A stretch of DNA of 45,851 nt from Archangiaceae bacterium (GTDB lineage: Bacteria > Myxococcota > Myxococcia > Myxococcales > Myxococcaceae): positions 1-45,851 of the forward strand of contig JAACJQ010000353.1 of assembly GCA_016879935.1 (NCBI GenBank), read 5' to 3'. Shown in pieces: positions 7,563 through 18,561 of the stretch. Under the pieces are notes generated by a model. The model was not told the origin of the DNA, did not search any database, and saw only the letters and a list, made by a program, of their open reading frames with translations. Each line of letters starts with the position of its first letter. Position 1 is the stretch's first letter. The translations under genes were made by a program, and so were the position numbers.

Positions 7563-9683
7563 ATGAGAGTTCGAGCCCGAGCCCTGCTGCTCTTGCTCCT
7601 GGCTGGGGGCTGCCAGTGCTTCGTGCCTGTGTCTGAGGACAGCGGAGTCGTCATCGATGCCGGCGTCGTCGATGCGGGCGTCGTCGATGCGGGCGTCGTC
7701 GATGCGGGCGTCGTTGATGCGGGCGCCGTCGATGCGGGCGTCGTTGATGCGGGCGTCGTCGATGCGAGCGTCGTTGATGCGGGCGTCGTAGATGCGGGCG
7801 TCGTCGATGCGAGCGTCGCCGATGCGGGCGCCGTCGATGCAGGCGCCGTCGATGCGGGCGTCATCGATGCGGGCGTCGTTGATGCGGGCGCCGTCGATGC
7901 GGGACCGATCGTCACCTGTGCAACCGTTCGATGCGCGCCCTGGGCGGTCTGCGTCGAGGACGCAGGCGCCTCATGCATTCCCACCGTCAGCGCACTCCGG
8001 TTCGTGGTTCCCAGTTTCGACGCGTCAATTCCAATCGACACGATTCGGCTCTCGATCGCGGTCGAAGTCACCGGAACCGCAGACTCGATTCCGGTGAGTG
8101 GGGGCCTCAGCTCGACAACTGCAATGCGAACAGACGCGGGTCTCGCTGTGGGAGCGCTGTCGTTCGTCCAACTTGATGCTGGTCTGCTGTTCCTCACTGC
8201 CGGCTGGAGTGGAGGCCCGCAGACGACGACCGTGGTGAACGTTTTGCCAGTGCGAGCAATTGAAGTCGTTGGGCCAAATCCTCCAAGTCACGGCGTCAAC
8301 ACGGCTGAGTTCGAGCCGAACGACCCAGAGGGAAACGCCTGGCGACTCGACGACGTCGTGCCAATCCGAAATTGGCCCGACACGGTCGTAGCAGCCCGTC
8401 ACGATTCCCCGGATGCGAGTACAGCGCTGCTTCGTGAAGGCGCGCCCTGCGACGGAGGCTGCTCGGGTTTCTATTTGCAGGATCTCGAGTTCAACGCCTT
8501 CCGAGACAACGTCGAACTTCGTGCCATCAGCGACGCAGGCTGGGAAGCCCGGCCCCAGCGAATCATCGTCACGCGCTGGCGTTGGCGCCGCGTTGTCGCT
8601 GGTGTCCCCAATCCCATCAAGGTTCAAACACCAGTCGTCGCCTACACGTTCAGCGCCAGTCGTGCGATCACGATTGGGACCAACGACACGGGCACGACGG
8701 GAAGGCTGGTCTTCGTCGACGCAGAGGGAAATCTGGAGCCAGGATGGGCGCCCCAATGGACCGCGGCGGTGACGGCCCCGATTGCCGGTTGCCTGCCCAC
8801 AGTCGCGGGGTTCGATGGAGACGCCGGCTTCCTGAGCAATCCCAATTGGGAGGGATTCCGTCGACCAGGAGAGCGCTATTCATTGCTCGGCGCCGCAGAC
8901 AACGTCTCAATCGCAGTCACCGAACAAGGCGACGTCATTTCGGTGGAGCACCAGACCGGGGTCTTTCCGCCGAATTTCGACTTCGGTAGATGCGGGTTCG
9001 ACGGAGGCCGCCCCACGAGTCTCGCTGCAGGAGCCTACGCTGGACTCGTTTCCAGTTCAGGTGGTGAGATCTGTGAGTTCCTTTACACACCAGGAGGCGC
9101 AGGCTCGCTCGCAGTCCTGCCCGTCAGTGCATACCCCCGCGCGATCTCGGGACAGCCGCCGGCCTACGTCACACGGGCCGGAGTGCTGATCGAAAACTCA
9201 CTTTTCGGGCGCAAAGAGACCGACGCGGGCGCTGCCGACACCTTGGTCTCGAACTTCGTCACCTATTACATCACAACGCCGACCCCACAATTCGTCGAAG
9301 TGCGAACCGCGTCTCTTGGCGCCGGTATCATTGAACGAATTCCACTTTTTTCCCGCATCACCGAACCCCCCGTCATGCGGAGCCTGTCCTCTGGCGAACA
9401 GCGGTTCTTCGCCGTCGACGACAACGGCCGCCTCATCGCCCTCGCTTCCTCGCCGCTGCGAACCCTCTGGTCCTGGGCTCCCGACGGAGGTCTTCCACTG
9501 AGTTCAGCGATCGGCTTCGCGCCATCCGCTACCCGGCTCGGCAGCCTGCTCATTCCCACAAGAGCGAGCGTGCTGAGCGTTGTCGCAAGTAAGGGCACGA
9601 ACGTGGGGAACTGGAGCCAGTCGGGAGGAGACCCTGCCAACTGTGGGGGCGACGGCGTCAGTCCGTACTTCGACCTTCCTTGA
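7563..9683 (+). CDS. Lipoprotein with DAGVV repeat linker, function unknown
   Basis: This 706-residue protein begins with a lipoprotein signal (MRVRARALLLLLLAGGCQC). Sixteen DA(G/S)xx pentapeptides follow, then a cysteine-containing segment (CATVRCAPWAVCVEDAGASC) of the kind seen after such linkers in myxobacterial lipoproteins. The remaining 580 residues have no family I recognise. They read as beta-rich, with segments such as FFAVDDNGRLIALASSPL and GRLVFVDAEGNLEPGW that suggest a PQQ/WD-like propeller displaying repeated values (inference). Codon choice from about 8000 to 9660 is less GC-biased than in neighbouring genes, which hints at weak selection or a recent origin. The start was chosen for its signal peptide; the frame is open further upstream but overlaps the methyltransferase. 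Confidence 0.75.
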   Translation: MRVRARALLLLLLAGGCQCFVPVSEDSGVVIDAGVVDAGVVDAGVVDAGVVDAGAVDAGVVDAGVVDASVVDAGVVDAGVVDASVADAGAVDAGAVDAGVIDAGVVDAGAVDAGPIVTCATVRCAPWAVCVEDAGASCIPTVSALRFVVPSFDASIPIDTIRLSIAVEVTGTADSIPVSGGLSSTTAMRTDAGLAVGALSFVQLDAGLLFLTAGWSGGPQTTTVVNVLPVRAIEVVGPNPPSHGVNTAEFEPNDPEGNAWRLDDVVPIRNWPDTVVAARHDSPDASTALLREGAPCDGGCSGFYLQDLEFNAFRDNVELRAISDAGWEARPQRIIVTRWRWRRVVAGVPNPIKVQTPVVAYTFSASRAITIGTNDTGTTGRLVFVDAEGNLEPGWAPQWTAAVTAPIAGCLPTVAGFDGDAGFLSNPNWEGFRRPGERYSLLGAADNVSIAVTEQGDVISVEHQTGVFPPNFDFGRCGFDGGRPTSLAAGAYAGLVSSSGGEICEFLYTPGGAGSLAVLPVSAYPRAISGQPPAYVTRAGVLIENSLFGRKETDAGAADTLVSNFVTYYITTPTPQFVEVRTASLGAGIIERIPLFSRITEPPVMRSLSSGEQRFFAVDDNGRLIALASSPLRTLWSWAPDGGLPLSSAIGFAPSATRLGSLLIPTRASVLSVVASKGTNVGNWSQSGGDPANCGGDGVSPYFDLP
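7656..7895 (+). repeat. 15-bp tandem repeat (16 copies) encoding DAGVV variants
   Basis: Sixteen copies of a gatgcgggcgtcgtc-like unit encode DAGVV, DAGAV, DASVV, DASVA or DAGVI, and a partial unit follows (GAT GCG GGA). Changes between copies include GTC/GTT/GTA and GGC/AGC, so the array is older or more diverged than the NTAGG array at the window start. The frame is preserved throughout. Confidence 0.95.
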
Positions 9684-9689
9684 CCGCCG

Positions 9690-9721
9690 TCGTCAACCAA
9701 CTCTCTGCGACAGGTTGACAA
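9690..9721 (+). promoter_or_regulatory. Putative BirA operator upstream of bioB
   Basis: An inverted repeat TCGTCAACC (9690-9698), a 14-base spacer, and GGTTGACAA (9713-9721) match in eight of nine arm positions. Known BirA sites in bacteria have this form: arms close to TTGTxAACC and GGTTxACAA with a spacer of 14 or 15. The right arm contains the -35 hexamer of the bioB promoter, so a bound BirA-biotinyl-AMP would block RNA polymerase. The identification rests on arm sequence, spacing and position. Confidence 0.7.
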
Positions 9722-9743
9722 GGCTCGGATCCGGTCCTATCGC
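9715..9743 (+). promoter_or_regulatory. Sigma-70-type promoter for bioB
   Basis: A perfect TTGACA (9715-9720) is followed after 17 bases by TATCGC (9738-9743), a weak -10 that keeps the TAT. It lies 37 bases before the bioB start, and GGAG at 9765-9768 serves as the ribosome binding site. The overlap of the -35 with the BirA-like operator supports it as the regulated promoter. Confidence 0.6.
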
Positions 9744-9779
9744 GCCGGAATTCCTCGTCTCTCTGGAGCCTCGCCACCC

Positions 9780-10814
9780 ATGACGACCTTCACCGGCCAC
9801 GGCCACACCGGCCATGAGCGCCCCACTCCGCCCGCCGAAATTCCGCTCCGCCACGACTGGTCCATCGCCGAAGTGAAAGCCCTCTACGAGCTGCCGCTGA
9901 TGGACCTCGTCTATCGCGCACAGTCCGTCCACCGCGCGGTGTGGAAGGAGAACAAGGTTCAGCTCTGCAGCCTCCTCTCCATCAAGACCGGCGGCTGCCC
10001 CGAAGACTGCGCATACTGCCCCCAGGCCGCGCGTCACGACACCGGCGTGAAGGCCGAGAAGCTGATGCAGGTGAACGAGGTGCTGACCTCGGCGAAGGAA
10101 GCCCGCGACGCCGGAGCCACGCGCTTCTGCATGGGCGCCGCCTGGCGCGAAGTGAAAGACGGCCCGCAGTTCGACTCGGTGCTCGAGATGGTGAAGGGCG
10201 TCAAAGCCCTCGGCATGGAGGCGTGCTGCACGCTCGGCATGATCTCCGAGACGCAGGCGAAGCGGCTCAAGGCTGCCGGCCTCGACGCGTACAACCACAA
10301 CCTCGACACCGGCGAGAGCCACTACGGCGACATCATCTCGACGCGCACCTACCAGGACCGTCTGCGTACCCTCTCCTTCGTCCGCGACGCCGGCATCGAG
10401 GTCTGCTCGGGCGGCATCATCGGCATGGGCGAGACGGTCGATCAGCGCTGCGAGATGCTCGTCACGCTCGCGAACCAGGTGAAGCACCCCGAGTCGGTTC
10501 CGGTGAACGCGCTCGTCGCCGTCGAGGGCACGCCGCTCGAGAAGCAGAAGCGCGTCGAGACCACCGAAATGGTGCGAATGATTGCCACCGCGCGAATTCT
10601 GATGCCCGCGTCGATGGTACGTCTGTCGGCCGGTCGGCTGCAGATGAGCGAAGAGGCGCAGCTGCTCTGCATGCTCGCCGGCGCCAACAGCATCTTCTTC
10701 GGCGACCGCCTGCTCACGACCTCGAACCCCGAGTTCGCCGCCGACATGGCGCTCCTCGAGAAGGCCGGCGTCAAGCCGCTCGAGCCGTCCACCGACACAC
10801 CGGTACAGCAGTAA
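9780..10814 (+). CDS. bioB: Biotin synthase BioB
   Basis: This 344-residue radical-SAM enzyme inserts sulfur into dethiobiotin in the last step of biotin synthesis. The radical SAM CxxxCxxC motif is C73-PED-C77-AY-C80. Family blocks [29 protein letters not shown] and [11 protein letters not shown] are all present, supplying the cysteines that bind the auxiliary 2Fe-2S cluster. The length is typical. The gene is preceded by a predicted BirA operator and promoter. The bioF-bioA fusion starts two bases after its stop, so the genes form an operon. No bioD, bioC or bioH is visible, so the rest of the pathway must lie elsewhere. Confidence 0.95.
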   Translation: MTTFTGHGHTGHERPTPPAEIPLRHDWSIAEVKALYELPLMDLVYRAQSVHRAVWKENKVQLCSLLSIKTGGCPEDCAYCPQAARHDTGVKAEKLMQVNEVLTSAKEARDAGATRFCMGAAWREVKDGPQFDSVLEMVKGVKALGMEACCTLGMISETQAKRLKAAGLDAYNHNLDTGESHYGDIISTRTYQDRLRTLSFVRDAGIEVCSGGIIGMGETVDQRCEMLVTLANQVKHPESVPVNALVAVEGTPLEKQKRVETTEMVRMIATARILMPASMVRLSAGRLQMSEEAQLLCMLAGANSIFFGDRLLTTSNPEFAADMALLEKAGVKPLEPSTDTPVQQ

Positions 10815-10816
10815 TC

Positions 10817-13327
10817 ATGGGCCTCGTGGACGAGTGGAGCGCGCAGGAACTGAGCGCGCTCCAGGCGAAGGGGCTGGCGCGTCGGCTCGAACCGCTCGAG
10901 TCGGCGCAGGGCCCCGTCGTGCGCGTCGACGGGCAATCGCTCATCAACTTCTCGTCGAACGACTACCTCGGGCTCGCGAACGACGAGTCGGTGCGGCACG
11001 CCGCGAAGCTCGCGCTCGAGACGTTCGGCGTCGGCTCCGGTGCCTCGCGGCTCGTCGTCGGCGATACGACCGAACACCAGGCCCTCGAAGCCGAGCTCGC
11101 GCGCTTCGAAGGCACCGAGGCCGCGCTTCTGTTCAACACCGGCTACGCCGCGAACACGGCGGTGCTCCCGTCGCTCCTCGGAGCGCACGACCTCGTCTTC
11201 TCCGACGCGCTCAACCACGCCTCACTCGTCGACGGCTGCCGGCTCTCGAAGGCGCGCGTCATCATCTACCCGCACGCCGATGTCGCCGAGCTCGAGCGTC
11301 TGCTCGCAGTGCACCGCGGTCGTCGCCGAATGATCGTCACCGACACCGTCTTCTCGATGGATGGTGACCGCGCGCCCTTGAAGGAGCTCGCCCGTCTCGC
11401 GAAGACCCACGACGCTGCGCTCTACGTCGACGAAGCGCACGCGACGGGAGTGATTGGCGCGACCGGTGCCGGGCTCTGCGAGTTCGCCGACGTGAAGCCC
11501 GACGTGCGCATGGGCACGCTCTCGAAGGCGCTCGGGTCGAGCGGTGCCTACGTGGCCGGCTCGAAGGCGCTGCGCGCATTGCTCGTGTCGTCTGCGCGTC
11601 CCCTCATCTTCTCGACGGCACTCCCCGCGATGGTGGTCGCAGCGGCGAGAGCGGCGCTGATCAAAGCGAAGGAGCCGACGCTCCGCGCGAAGCTCTGGCA
11701 GCACATCGAACGGTTCGCCACAGGAGCCCGCACGCTCGGCTTCGACGTCGCGCCCGACTCCGCGATCTTCTCACTCGTCATCGGCAGCCCTGACTCCGCG
11801 CTCCGTGCGAGTGAACACCTGCGCGAGGCGGGCCTGCTCGTGAAGGCGATTCGTCCACCGACGGTGCCAGACGGAACCAGCCGCCTGCGCGTTTCACTCT
11901 CGGCCGCGCACTCGACACAGCAGGTCGACGCGCTCCTCGACGCGCTCGGGTCGTTGCCGAAAGAACGTCGCGCTCCACTTGTGCCGAAGCCCACCGACAC
12001 GAAGCGCCTGCTCGCCGACGACATCGCGCACGTGTGGCACCCCTTCACGCAGATGCAGGTGTGGCCCGACGACTCGCCGCTCGTCATCGAACGCGCCGAA
12101 GGCAACTGGCTCATCGACACCGAAGGCCGCCGCTACCTCGACGCGATCTCCTCGCTGTGGGTGACGGTGCACGGCCACCGCCGCGTGGAGCTCGACGCCG
12201 CCGTGAAGGCGCAGCTCGACAAGGTCGCGCACTCCACCCTGCTCGGGCTCGCCTCGGTGCCCAGCATCGAGCTCGCGAAGAAGCTCGTCGCCATCGCACC
12301 CGAAGGCCTCAACCGCGTCTTCTATTCCGACTCCGGCAGCACCGCCGTCGAGGTCGCGGTGAAGATGGCGTACCAGTACTGGCAGCTCGCGGGCCGGCCG
12401 AAGAAACAACGCTTCGTCGCGCTCGCCGAGGCGTACCACGGAGACACCATCGGCTCGGTCTCGGTCGGCGGCATGGACCTGTTCCACGAGCGCTTCCGCA
12501 ACCTGCTCTTCCCCGTCGAGCGCATTCCAACCCCGCACGCGTATCGCTGGAACGGCTCCGATGTGCTCGCCGACTCACTGGCCGCGGCCGAGAAGCTGCT
12601 GCGCGAGAAACACCAAGAGCTCGCAGGCCTCGTCGTCGAGCCACTCGTGCAGGGCGCGGCCGGAATGCTGATGCAGCCGAAGGGCTATCTCAAAGGCCTC
12701 GAGACGCTCTGCCGCAGGTACGACGTGCTGCTCATCTGCGACGAGGTCGCGACCGGCTTCGGCCGAACCGGAACCATGTTCGCCGTCGAGCAGGAGGACG
12801 TGCGCCCCGACTTCCTCTGTCTCGCGAAGGGCCTCACCGGCGGCTACCTGCCGCTCGCCGCGACCATGGCCACCGAGCGCGTGTACCAGGCGGTCCTCGG
12901 CTCGTTCGGTGAAGCGAAGACGTTTTTCCACGGCCACACGTACACGGGAAATCCGCTCGCGTGCGCCGCCGCCCTGGCTTCGTTGAACCTGTTCGAGACC
13001 GACTCCACGCTCGAACGCGTCAAGCCCGTGATGCAGACGTTGGAGCGCGGCCTCTCACGAATCGCGCAGCTGCCTCACGTGGGCGACGTGCGCCGCCGCG
13101 GCATGATGGTCGGCATCGAGCTCGTGAAGGACCGCGCCACGAAGCAGGAGTACGCGTTCGACGAACGCCTCGGCTTCAAGGTCTGTCTCGAAGCGCGCAA
13201 ACACGGGGTGTGGGTTCGCCCACTCGGCAACGTCATCGTGCTCATGCCGCCGCTTTCGCTCACCGTCGCCGAGGCCGAGCTGCTGCTGAACGCCGTGGAG
13301 CAGTCGATCGTTCAGCTCACGCAGTGA
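10817..13327 (+). CDS. BioF-BioA fusion: 8-amino-7-oxononanoate synthase / DAPA aminotransferase
   Basis: One uninterrupted 836-residue frame encodes two PLP enzymes that act consecutively in biotin synthesis. Residues 1-385 are BioF, with [36 protein letters not shown] and the PLP lysine K237 in [12 protein letters not shown]. Residues about 395-836 are BioA, with [43 protein letters not shown] and the PLP lysine K671 in [10 protein letters not shown] short Pro/Arg linker ([14 protein letters not shown]) joins them. BioF condenses a pimeloyl thioester with alanine to KAPA and BioA transaminates KAPA to DAPA, so the fusion could channel KAPA. Both active sites look intact. The start ATG lies two bases after the bioB stop. 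The frame is open upstream through bioB, but that stretch is a shadow. Confidence 0.93.
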   Translation: MGLVDEWSAQELSALQAKGLARRLEPLESAQGPVVRVDGQSLINFSSNDYLGLANDESVRHAAKLALETFGVGSGASRLVVGDTTEHQALEAELARFEGTEAALLFNTGYAANTAVLPSLLGAHDLVFSDALNHASLVDGCRLSKARVIIYPHADVAELERLLAVHRGRRRMIVTDTVFSMDGDRAPLKELARLAKTHDAALYVDEAHATGVIGATGAGLCEFADVKPDVRMGTLSKALGSSGAYVAGSKALRALLVSSARPLIFSTALPAMVVAAARAALIKAKEPTLRAKLWQHIERFATGARTLGFDVAPDSAIFSLVIGSPDSALRASEHLREAGLLVKAIRPPTVPDGTSRLRVSLSAAHSTQQVDALLDALGSLPKERRAPLVPKPTDTKRLLADDIAHVWHPFTQMQVWPDDSPLVIERAEGNWLIDTEGRRYLDAISSLWVTVHGHRRVELDAAVKAQLDKVAHSTLLGLASVPSIELAKKLVAIAPEGLNRVFYSDSGSTAVEVAVKMAYQYWQLAGRPKKQRFVALAEAYHGDTIGSVSVGGMDLFHERFRNLLFPVERIPTPHAYRWNGSDVLADSLAAAEKLLREKHQELAGLVVEPLVQGAAGMLMQPKGYLKGLETLCRRYDVLLICDEVATGFGRTGTMFAVEQEDVRPDFLCLAKGLTGGYLPLAATMATERVYQAVLGSFGEAKTFFHGHTYTGNPLACAAALASLNLFETDSTLERVKPVMQTLERGLSRIAQLPHVGDVRRRGMMVGIELVKDRATKQEYAFDERLGFKVCLEARKHGVWVRPLGNVIVLMPPLSLTVAEAELLLNAVEQSIVQLTQ

Positions 13328-13345
13328 AGATGCGACGCTGCGGTC

Positions 13346-14995
13346 GTGCCGACGATCGACACGAGCGCGCTCGCGACCCGGTTGCTTCAGGGAGCGCCAG
13401 GCGCACGCGAAGAGGTCGAGCGTTCGTTCGGCGTCGAGCTGCCCGCTCATCACTTCTCGATGTTGCGGCGACTCGCGAAGGAACACGGCGACGAAGCGCG
13501 GGGACTGGGCATCGTGCTCTCGCTGCTCTCCCGCTTCGCGCACGCGACCGATGATCTGCTCTACGAACGCCACGAGCTTCGCAGGGCCCTCGTGCATGAC
13601 CTCATCGTTCGCTGGGACGATGCGGGCACAGGCAGGGTCACCATCGGCGTCGCGAAGACGTACGCGCGATCGATCACCGAGGCGTGGCCAGAGCTCGAGC
13701 CGTGGTCACGAACGCTCGAGAAGAACCGTGAACGACTGAACGCCTGGGCTCGCAAGTCTTCGGGAGCCACCGTCACGTTGAAGGCGCGGCCGGTCGAAGC
13801 GGTCGCCAGCGCTTACGACGAAGCGATGCTGCGCGCTGCCATCATCGCCGACCCCGACGCCGATGAACCGCGGCTCGTCTACACCGACTGGCTGATGGAG
13901 CGCGGTGACGTTCGTGGCGAGCTCATTCGTCTGCAGTGCGCAGCGCCGTCGTTCGAGTCTCGGCAGCGCATCAACGAAATCCTCTCCGCGAACTGGACGA
14001 CCCTGGCGGGGCCGGCGGCGACCTTCACCACGCAGGCCTCGTTCGATCGCGGCTTCGTCGACCGCGTGACCATGACGATCGCGGCGTTCCTCAAACACGG
14101 CGAGGCGCTCTTCTCGACCGAGCCGATTCGCAGCTGGCGCGTCGACAACCCGAAGTTCACCGATCGCGAGCTCGAGCGGCTCGGCAGGGCTCCCGCGATG
14201 GAGCGGGTTCGCAGACTCGAGCTCGCACAACTGAACCCCGACGCGAAGCCACGCCGCCCGCTCGCTGCCCTCGCCAGGGGCACGACGTTCTCGAGCCTGA
14301 GACGCCTGGCGCTCGACTTCTGCGGTGAGTCTCCCGGCGATTGGGGCACGCTGTTCGGAACGCTCGCGGCGCCGAAGCTCGAAGCCGTGCACCTGCACTA
14401 CAACCACGGCAGCGCTGAGCTGTACCGCGCGCTCGCCACGAACCCGTCGTTGAACGAGCTCCGCACGATTCAGGAGTACCGGTTTCGCACGCTCGATGGC
14501 GACGACGCTGCTTCGAAGACCGTCGACGCCTTCACCGCGCTCGCCCAGCACCGGCCGTCGCTGAAGCACCTCGAGACGTCGCAACTGGCCCACGTCACCG
14601 ACGCCGCCCTGGCGCCCTTCTTCCAGCCAGACTCGGTCGTGAAGCTGGAGCACCTCTCCATCACCGGCGCCCGGCTCACCGACGTCACCGCGCGCACCAT
14701 CGCGCAGTCGCCGAGCTCGCGCGCGCTCCGCGTGCTGCACACCCACAACGCGAACATCGGCCTCGAAGGCCTCGAGGCGCTGCTCTCGTCGCAGCACCTG
14801 TTCCAGCTCGAACGCCTCGCGGTCGGAAACTACGACGAGCAGCTCTGGCCGGCCGCACACGTCGCCCGATTCGCCGAGCTGCTCCTCGCGCTCCCTGCCA
14901 CGTGGCGCCTTCACGAAGTCACCCTGCCCCGCGCCGCCAGCCTGCCAACGACGCTCGCGAGCGCACTGAACTCCAGGTTCACGGTGTCACTCTGA
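13346..14995 (+). CDS. TIGR02996 repeat-companion domain protein with LRR-like C-terminus
   Basis: The protein has 549 residues and a GTG start 18 bases after bioFA. Residues about 155-192 match the TIGR02996 repeat-companion domain, with the hallmark LRAAIIADPDADEPRLVYTD followed by WLMERGDVRGELIRLQ. This domain is common in Myxococcota and Planctomycetes beside leucine-rich or other repeats. The following 350 residues contain spaced leucine patterns, such as LRRLALDF, LEAVHLHYN, LKHLETSQLAHVTDAAL and LEHLSITGARLTDVTA, consistent with irregular LRR units. The first 150 residues are helical and unassigned. The role is unknown. Co-orientation with biotin genes may be incidental. Confidence 0.75.
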   Translation: MPTIDTSALATRLLQGAPGAREEVERSFGVELPAHHFSMLRRLAKEHGDEARGLGIVLSLLSRFAHATDDLLYERHELRRALVHDLIVRWDDAGTGRVTIGVAKTYARSITEAWPELEPWSRTLEKNRERLNAWARKSSGATVTLKARPVEAVASAYDEAMLRAAIIADPDADEPRLVYTDWLMERGDVRGELIRLQCAAPSFESRQRINEILSANWTTLAGPAATFTTQASFDRGFVDRVTMTIAAFLKHGEALFSTEPIRSWRVDNPKFTDRELERLGRAPAMERVRRLELAQLNPDAKPRRPLAALARGTTFSSLRRLALDFCGESPGDWGTLFGTLAAPKLEAVHLHYNHGSAELYRALATNPSLNELRTIQEYRFRTLDGDDAASKTVDAFTALAQHRPSLKHLETSQLAHVTDAALAPFFQPDSVVKLEHLSITGARLTDVTARTIAQSPSSRALRVLHTHNANIGLEGLEALLSSQHLFQLERLAVGNYDEQLWPAAHVARFAELLLALPATWRLHEVTLPRAASLPTTLASALNSRFTVSL

Positions 14996-15053
14996 ACGTT
15001 CCCGTCCACCTGACCGACTCGCTTCGCGCCGCGGGCCTCGCTACGGTGACGTC

Positions 15054-15485
15054 ATGTTGCTCCCGCTCGCCCTGGCAGCCGTGCTGGCTCAAGCACCTCA
15101 GAAGCCCGCGACCAAAGACGTGAAGGTGATCAAGTCGAACCGCGCCGCGAAGTCCGTCGCGGCGAAGACGCAGGCCGAGCTCGACGCCGAAGCCCGCGCC
15201 GAAGATCTCAAGCTGCGCTGCGCCGACGACCCGGCCGCGTGCGACGGCGCCTCACCCGACGCGAAGTCGAAGGACCTCTCGGCCAAAGAAGAAGCGCTTC
15301 GTCGAAAAGAAGCAGAGCTTGCCGAGCGGGAAGAAGCGCTCCGCAAGAAGCAGGAAGAAGAGAAGGACGAGAAGGAGAAGGTCGAAAAGCAGCGCGCCGA
15401 GCAGAAGAAGCACGTCGAGAAGCAGGCGAAGCAGCTCGAGAACGTGATGCAGGGCCTCGGTGGAGCGCTCGCAGGCGAAGAGTGA
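15054..15485 (+). CDS. Secreted coiled-coil protein of unknown function
   Basis: This 143-residue protein has a short signal peptide (MLLPLALAAVLAQAP), a basic segment, then one cysteine pair (RCADDPAACDG). A strongly charged coiled coil follows at about 75-130, rich in Lys, Glu, Ala and Arg heptads (KEEALRRKEAELAEREEALR). Such proteins in Gram-negative bacteria often span or line the periplasm, but nothing identifies a partner here. A short GC hairpin (15492-15511) lies just after the stop. Confidence 0.6.
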   Translation: MLLPLALAAVLAQAPQKPATKDVKVIKSNRAAKSVAAKTQAELDAEARAEDLKLRCADDPAACDGASPDAKSKDLSAKEEALRRKEAELAEREEALRKKQEEEKDEKEKVEKQRAEQKKHVEKQAKQLENVMQGLGGALAGEE

Positions 15486-15625
15486 GCTCGCGCGGGTGGT
15501 GAGCGACCCGCACCAAAATCGCGACCCGTGAACGCCCACCATCGCAGCGTGGGTTGCACGTGGATCCCACCTTGCAGTGACGACCATTCGTTGGGCGGAC
15601 CCTCCCCCGCCCCGTGGAGTCACAC

Positions 15626-16003
15626 ATGGCTGGCGAAACCGAAAGACTGTCGGAGCAGCTGAACGCGGCTCGCCTCGAGCCCGTGCTCGAGCGGCTCTCG
15701 CACCACGCCGAGCTCTCGCCTGATCAGCGCCGCTCGTTCGACACCTGGGCGCACTCGATGATCGAGCGCATCGTTCACCCTGCCCACGCCGGCCTCGCCG
15801 GCTATCGCGAAGCCCTCGAGTCGGTGCGCCGCGAGTTTCGCGCCGTGCACTCGGGCGTCGCCGCGGGCTGGCTCACCCAGGGCCACATCGACGAAGAGCT
15901 GGTGTGCCGCCGCGCGTTCCTCGGGCACCTCATCGATCTCGTCGGGCCGCTCGTCGGCCACGAGCCGATTCCCCAGCAGCGCATCGTGAAGGCCGCTGCA
16001 TGA
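15626..16003 (+). CDS. Small helical protein of unknown function, coupled to the next gene
   Basis: The protein has 125 residues, is predicted mostly helical and has no signal peptide. It is rich in Leu, His, Ala and Arg (LEPVLERLSHHAELSPDQRR). I do not recognise a family. The ATG at 15626 was preferred over the GTG at 15614 because GGAG lies six bases before it. Its stop overlaps the start of the AMP-binding-like gene in an ATGA, so the two proteins are probably made in step and may work together. Confidence 0.6.
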   Translation: MAGETERLSEQLNAARLEPVLERLSHHAELSPDQRRSFDTWAHSMIERIVHPAHAGLAGYREALESVRREFRAVHSGVAAGWLTQGHIDEELVCRRAFLGHLIDLVGPLVGHEPIPQQRIVKAAA

Positions 16004-16737
16004 GCGCGCTCGACCGCTTCCACGCGTCGTGGCCTCGCGGGGTGAGCCCGACCGTCGTCGAGCACTTCGCGGGCGCGGCTGATCACGTCGCTCCGGCCAT
16101 GTCGCTGTGGAGTGGCGCCGAACGCATCGCCTCGTCGTTGTCGTCCATGGGCCTCGTCGCCGGAGATCGGTTCGGCTGTTCGCTGCCTCCAGGCATTCGC
16201 TGGGCGCAGACCTTCGTCGCGTGCCTCATGCGCGGGCTCGTCTTCGCGCCGATTCCTCCGGGTCAGAAGCCGGGCCTCGGCCTGCGCGCGCTGGTCGACG
16301 AGAGCGGCAACTTCACGATGGCGACCGAGGCGCCTCCACGCCTCCAGGGCCCCGGCGCCGTCAGCCTGCGCGAAGGCCGCACGTGGTCGTTGGATGCCCT
16401 CGACGGCGTGAGCACGCAGCTCACCGAGCGCCAACACGTTCGTGCAGGCGCGCGTCTCGTCTCGGAAGCCCCCTGGTGGGAGCCATCGGGTTTGTGCGCC
16501 GCCTGGCTCGGCCTCTCGCTGGGCTGCGAGCTGCACGTCGGCCTGTCTGACGAAGAGCTGCATCGCCTCGGGCCCGACGTCGTCTGCGCTCGCAGCGGCC
16601 ACGTCGAGCGCCTGATGAACTGGGTTCCTGCGGCGCCCACCGGTCTTCTGGTGGTCAACGGAGAGGCCTCTGCCACCGATCGCGCCGTCGCTGATCGCCG
16701 AGGGTGGAAGCTGGTGTCGTTGGCCCTGCCTGCCTGA
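16000..16737 (+). CDS. Protein resembling the N-terminal part of an acyl-adenylate-forming enzyme
   Basis: The protein has 245 residues. Residues about 35-95 (WSGAERIASSLSSMGLVAGD, then RFGCSLPPGIRWAQTFVACL and RGLVFAPIPPG) read like the start of an AMP-binding acyl-CoA synthetase, where 'A..L...GV.kGDrVa..lpn...w...flA..raG.v..P..P' is conserved. A second, weaker similarity lies near VSEAPWWEPSGLCAAWLGLS. The P-loop (T/S)(S/T)GTTGxPK and all later motifs (YGxTE, YRTGD, catalytic lysine) are absent, and the gene ends normally. It could be a remnant, a regulatory decoy or a partner subunit; these are inferences. It overlaps the 125-residue gene upstream in an ATGA. Confidence 0.55.
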   Translation: MSALDRFHASWPRGVSPTVVEHFAGAADHVAPAMSLWSGAERIASSLSSMGLVAGDRFGCSLPPGIRWAQTFVACLMRGLVFAPIPPGQKPGLGLRALVDESGNFTMATEAPPRLQGPGAVSLREGRTWSLDALDGVSTQLTERQHVRAGARLVSEAPWWEPSGLCAAWLGLSLGCELHVGLSDEELHRLGPDVVCARSGHVERLMNWVPAAPTGLLVVNGEASATDRAVADRRGWKLVSLALPA

Positions 16738-16797
16738 ACCGACACCTGCGCGTCGAACTGAAAACCCGTGAAGCAATGCTTCTGGGCGCGACAGTGA

Positions 16798-18420
<1,623 letters not shown>

Positions 18421-18448
18421 ACCGCCTGCCGAAGGGCCGAAGTCGCAA

Positions 18449-18484
18449 CGGGTCGTCCGGGCAACCGGGCGGCCCGTTTGCTTT
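18449..18484 (+). terminator. Rho-independent terminator of atpA
   Basis: The arms CGGGTCGTCCGG (18449-18460) and CCGGGCGGCCCG (18465-18476) form a 12-bp stem with two G-U pairs and a GCAA tetraloop (GNRA type). TTTGCTTT follows directly. It lies 28 bases after the atpA stop. Confidence 0.9.
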
Positions 18485-18561
18485 CCGGCAGGTGGCCGGC
18501 GCTTTGCTCTCCAGAAAGCCCAGCGATTGTCGGCAGCCGCAACGGCGCGAGAGGTGGCGAG

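Noticed and set aside
9941-10816. 292-residue upstream extension of the BioF-BioA frame
   Set aside because: It overlaps bioB in another frame, is Arg-rich and lacks similarity; the ATG at 10817 is right after the bioB stop.
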